The notes under the pieces: generated by a model
Databases searched by the model: none
Told to the model about the DNA's origin: nothing
Seen by the model: only the letters and a program-made list of their open reading frames with translations
Assembly (NCBI GenBank): GCA_964594075.1
Contig: CAZQKW010000067.1
Location: 1 to 15,945, forward strand
Length of the DNA stretch: 15,945 nt
Origin: CAZQKW01 sp964594075
GTDB lineage: Bacteria > Desulfobacterota > WTBG01 > CAIYCZ01
Direction of reading: 5' to 3'
Part shown: one piece after another, positions 13,928 through 15,945 of the stretch
Layout: each line of letters begins with the position of its first letter
How positions within the stretch are numbered: the stretch's first letter is position 1
Made by a program: the position numbers and the translations under genes

Positions 13928-14644
13928 TTATTTCCATTTACGGCTTTCGATTGAAAGATTGTTGAGAAAAAGGAAAAACCCTATTACTGAAACATAATAA
14001 ATTAAATCCCGTGAATCAACCACCCCCCGACCGATACTTTCAAAATGGGCACCCAAACCAAGATAGGCAAAGATAGGCACCAGTCGGTATGGCAAATTCA
14101 TGAGAACAAAATTTTCTCCGATAACCAGCAGCGCAAAGGATACAAAAATGGCTATGATAAACGCGACTATCTGATTTTCCGTGAGACTTGAAGCACAGCA
14201 GCCAATGGCAAGATACGCCCCCCCCATGAGAAACGCTCCTAAATAGCCGCCCCATATGGCACCGGTATCCGGGTTTCCCACGAGCATTACCGTAAGCGGG
14301 AGCGGGAAAGTGCAGAGAAGCGTTACAATCAGAAACACAAAACTGGCTAAAAATTTTCCCAGAACCACTTCATAATCTTTGACCGGCAGCGTCATCAGCA
14401 GCTCAACCGTGCCAAGCTTTTTTTCCTCAGCCCACGAACGCATGGTCATGGCAGGCGCCAGAAACAGAAAAACCCAGGGCAGAATGGAAAAAAACGCCCG
14501 CAGACTTGCCTGATTCAAGAGAAAGAAACTTTTAAAAAACAGCCAGTTGGTAAATACCAGAAAGGAAATAATAAAGATGTAGGCTATGGGAGAATTAAAG
14601 TATCCTCTGAATTCTTTCCAGAATATAATAAACGTTGCTTTCAT
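13928..14644 (-). CDS. ABC-2 type permease (GldF-like)
   Basis: A 238-aa integral membrane protein with about six hydrophobic segments (for example SPIAYIFIISFLVFTNWLFF, then FFSILPWVFLFLAPAMT, FLIVTLLCTFPLPLTVML and AFIIAIFVSFALLVI). The motif MRSWAEEKKLGTVELLMTLPV is the characteristic cytoplasmic loop of ABC-2 permeases. It would form a dimer and pair with the ATPase encoded just upstream, whose stop is 9 nt away. A GGGAGG ribosome-like site lies about 14 bases before the ATG, further than usual. Substrate unknown. Confidence 0.92.
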   Translation of the reverse strand: MKATFIIFWKEFRGYFNSPIAYIFIISFLVFTNWLFFKSFFLLNQASLRAFFSILPWVFLFLAPAMTMRSWAEEKKLGTVELLMTLPVKDYEVVLGKFLASFVFLIVTLLCTFPLPLTVMLVGNPDTGAIWGGYLGAFLMGGAYLAIGCCASSLTENQIVAFIIAIFVSFALLVIGENFVLMNLPYRLVPIFAYLGLGAHFESIGRGVVDSRDLIYYVSVIGFFLFLNNLSIESRKWK

Positions 14645-14653
14645 AGCGTCTGG

Positions 14654-15589
14654 TCATGCCTCCCGTGTGGTAAGCTCGCGGAATACATCCTCCAGCGTGA
14701 CAGTTCCCTGATACAGTTCGCTCAAACTCCAGCCATTTTGCGCAACCAAAAAGAAAATGTCTTCGCACAGATGTGCCGTGCCGTCGGTGGTAAGGCTCAA
14801 GCGGTTGCAGCCGTTTTCCTCTCCCAGAACAGAAATTTCTCGCACCGTGCCCATGGATAAAAGCTTTTCTTTTACCTCCTGCAGCGGACCACGAATAGTT
14901 ACATAGATGGTCTGCCCCCCCTTGGCCATGGCAGCAAGTTCTTCCGGCGTGCCGCTGCCAACAATTTCGCCCCGGTTAATGATAAGCACCCGGTCGCAGG
15001 TGGCGGCAACTTCGGGAAGGATGTGCGAGCTTAAAATGATGGTTTTTTCCTTGCCGATGGATTTGATAAGATTTCGTATCTCAATAATTTGATTTGGATC
15101 AAGACCGATTGTTGGCTCATCCAGTATCAGTATATCCGGGTCATGGATGAGGGCCTGTGCGAGTCCTAGTCGTTGACGGAACCCTTTGGAGAGTTCATCA
15201 ATATCTTTATTGATAATCGGCTCCAAGCCGCACATCTCTATTACCTGTTTTATTTTTGCGCGGCGGGAAGATTCGGGGACACCGCGCAACGCGGCGATAA
15301 ACTGGAGCGATTCAAGAACCCCCATTTCCATGTATAGCGGGTTGTTTTCCGGCAGATAACCGATGCACTTGCGCACTTCAAGCGATTGGGTTGCCACATC
15401 AAAGCCGGCAACACGCGCTGTCCCCTCGTCAGCAGGCAGATAACAGGTAAGGATGCGCATGGTGGTTGACTTCCCGGCGCCATTTGGCCCCAAAAAGCCG
15501 ACAACCTCCCCTTTGCTGACATTGAAGGAGACATTTTTTACCGCCTGCGTCGGCCCGAAACTTTTACTGATATGCTCAACATCAATCAT
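14654..15589 (-). CDS. ABC transporter ATP-binding protein (GldA-like)
   Basis: A 311-aa cytoplasmic ATPase, first gene of the operon. It has Walker A GPNGAGKST (34-42), the YLPENNPLY segment in place of the Q-loop, signature LSKGFRQRLGLAQAL, Walker B ILILDEP, and SSH as H-loop. A C-terminal extension of about 90 residues has beta-rich, domain-like content (TIYVTIRGPL, LSLTTDG, LEDVFRELT), as in other drug- or polysaccharide-type and Gld-type ATPases. The ATG at 15589 is preferred: AAAGGG lies eight bases upstream. A GTG at 15598 would overlap that site. It energises the ABC-2 permease. Confidence 0.95.
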   Translation of the reverse strand: MIDVEHISKSFGPTQAVKNVSFNVSKGEVVGFLGPNGAGKSTTMRILTCYLPADEGTARVAGFDVATQSLEVRKCIGYLPENNPLYMEMGVLESLQFIAALRGVPESSRRAKIKQVIEMCGLEPIINKDIDELSKGFRQRLGLAQALIHDPDILILDEPTIGLDPNQIIEIRNLIKSIGKEKTIILSSHILPEVAATCDRVLIINRGEIVGSGTPEELAAMAKGGQTIYVTIRGPLQEVKEKLLSMGTVREISVLGEENGCNRLSLTTDGTAHLCEDIFFLVAQNGWSLSELYQGTVTLEDVFRELTTREA

Positions 15590-15693
15590 AAATAACACCC
15601 TTTCTTCTATAAAAGGGGATTGTTTAACAGGGTAATTAAAAATGCTGAAAAGGAATTTTCGTAAGGGTTTAGTGTGGTTAATTTGAAAGGTGA

Positions 15694-15722
15694 ATTTTAT
15701 TGGACATATTTTTCTCTGTCAA
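15694..15722 (-). promoter_or_regulatory. Near-consensus promoter of the ABC/GldG operon
   Basis: On the - strand TTGACA (15722-15717) and TAAAAT (15699-15694) are separated by exactly 17 bp, and the first base of TAAAAT lies about 105 nt from the ATPase ATG at 15589. The -35 box overlaps the TGA stop of the helix-turn-helix remnant, so the promoter is partly made of its sequence. Confidence 0.75.
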
Positions 15723-15835
15723 GAGCTTTTTTGGTTTTTGGGCTTTTTTATTCTTCTCTTGAGCTCTCGGCATATGGTTGTTAAATCACGATTGAGTTCT
15801 TTGGCTATCTTATCTGAGAGACGTATACTGTTCTT
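15719..15835 (-). pseudogene. Remnant of a helix-turn-helix protein, IS30-transposase-like
   Basis: The - strand frame gives 38 codons and a TGA at 15721-15719, ending KPKNQKSS. Inside is IAKELNRDLTTICRELKR, which closely resembles the helix-turn-helix at the N-terminus of IS30-type transposases (IAxELxRS.STISREL). There is no start codon in the open stretch: a TAA lies at 15838-15836, beside the probable edge of the next insertion element. The piece is therefore likely a truncated or decayed gene. A small genuine HTH protein whose start lies beyond the insertion cannot be excluded. Confidence 0.5.
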
Positions 15836-15870
15836 TTAAAATGTAAGATAAAGTAGCGTTATTTACATTT

Positions 15871-15917
15871 TCGGGGTATCAGAGAAACGAGAAAGAGAAC
15901 ACAGGAGGATACCCCGA
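15871..15917 (+). promoter_or_regulatory. Start-codon hairpin of the transposase gene
   Basis: TCGGGGTATC (15871-15880) is a perfect 10-bp complement to GATACCCCGA (15908-15917). The right arm begins at the end of the ribosome site and includes the A of the ATG; most of AGGAGG (15903-15908) sits in the loop. In an RNA, the hairpin would limit access to the start codon, as known for many IS transposases that block translation from read-through transcripts. Confidence 0.55.
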
Positions 15918-15945
15918 TGGTGATTCACAAAAAGACACGATTGAC
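15917..15945 (+). CDS. Transposase, 5' end only (IS481-like by its first residues)
   Basis: The ATG at 15917 follows AGGAGG at 15903-15908 with eight bases between, a good ribosome site. The nine complete codons read MVIHKKTRL and the frame is open to the edge. Such an opening (IHKK.RLT) is familiar from IS481-family transposases with an N-terminal helix-turn-helix, but this is far too short for a firm assignment. Confidence 0.45.

Larger units (their letters stand above)
15841..15945 (+). mobile_element. Left end of an insertion sequence, IS481-like (partial)
   Basis: Beginning about 15841 the sequence starts with ATGTAAGATAA and its near-complement TTATTTACAT (15859-15868), a subterminal palindrome typical of an IS end; TGTAA starts are common in IS481-type elements. 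It leads without other genes to a transposase start at 15917. The boundary at 15840/15841 also coincides with the break of the helix-turn-helix remnant. The right end and target duplication lie outside the window, so the extent is inferred. Confidence 0.5.

Noticed and set aside
12272..15589. Calling the ABC/GldG operon a gliding motility locus
   Set aside because: Other gliding genes are absent and relatives of these proteins occur widely in non-gliding bacteria.
1..15945. CRISPR array, tRNA, rRNA or replication origin
   Set aside because: No regularly spaced repeats, cloverleaf, rRNA-like block or DnaA-box cluster was noticed on either strand.

Overview
The window looks like chromosomal DNA of a Gram-negative, probably anaerobic or microaerophilic bacterium of moderate GC content. 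It has two or three exported lipoproteins (a SurA/PpiC foldase and a BamC-like protein), a Zn-type ATP sulfurylase, a bacterioferritin-like diiron protein, a sigma54 activator and a B12-binding radical SAM protein. A Desulfobacterota- or Nitrospirota-like organism fits, but this is an inference from gene content only. No rRNA, tRNA or CRISPR array was seen.

Layout from left to right. (a) 1-1268: the last codons of an upstream + strand gene, a strong terminator hairpin, then a PpiC/SurA-type peptidyl-prolyl isomerase lipoprotein. (b) 1297-5240, - strand: one operon read as sat, an alkaline-phosphatase-superfamily phosphodiesterase, a 94-aa protein with an LGYL tail, and a PHP-domain phosphoesterase. 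It has a good sigma70-type promoter at 5247-5275, a long leader of about 120 nt, and a bidirectional terminator at 1297-1331 shared with the ppiC gene. (c) 5349-7052, -: a B12-binding/radical SAM protein of the Ta0216 type. (d) 7221-8410, +: a BamC-like lipoprotein followed 5 nt later by an orphan bioD. (e) 8411-8823: a non-coding region with a GC-rich island and a clear promoter, leading to a short bacterioferritin-like gene (8824-9255). (f) 9321-10334, -: a sigma54-dependent activator without a receiver domain, whose own promoter overlaps three ATAGTAA sites. (g) 10412-15589, -: a five-gene operon made of an ABC ATPase, an ABC-2 permease, a GldG-like protein, a DUF4340 protein and an alpha/beta hydrolase, driven by a near-consensus promoter at 15694-15722. 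(h) 15719-15945: a 38-codon helix-turn-helix remnant (IS30-like) that seems to be cut by the left end of another insertion sequence, whose transposase start codon (15917) sits in a hairpin.

How the genes may work together. The sat operon joins an enzyme that makes adenosine phosphosulfate to two phosphoesterases, one of a family known to hydrolyse 3',5'-bisphosphonucleotides such as pAp, the by-product of PAPS use. It may therefore be a sulfur-nucleotide activation and clean-up unit. The ABC/GldG/DUF4340 set is a widespread membrane complex of unknown substrate; here the last gene, a hydrolase, overlaps the DUF4340 gene by one base and is probably translated by coupling. The most unusual candidates for follow-up are the sat operon with the separate LGYL protein, the hydrolase-coupled Gld-type operon, the multi-site operator of the sigma54 activator, and the nested insertion elements at the right edge.
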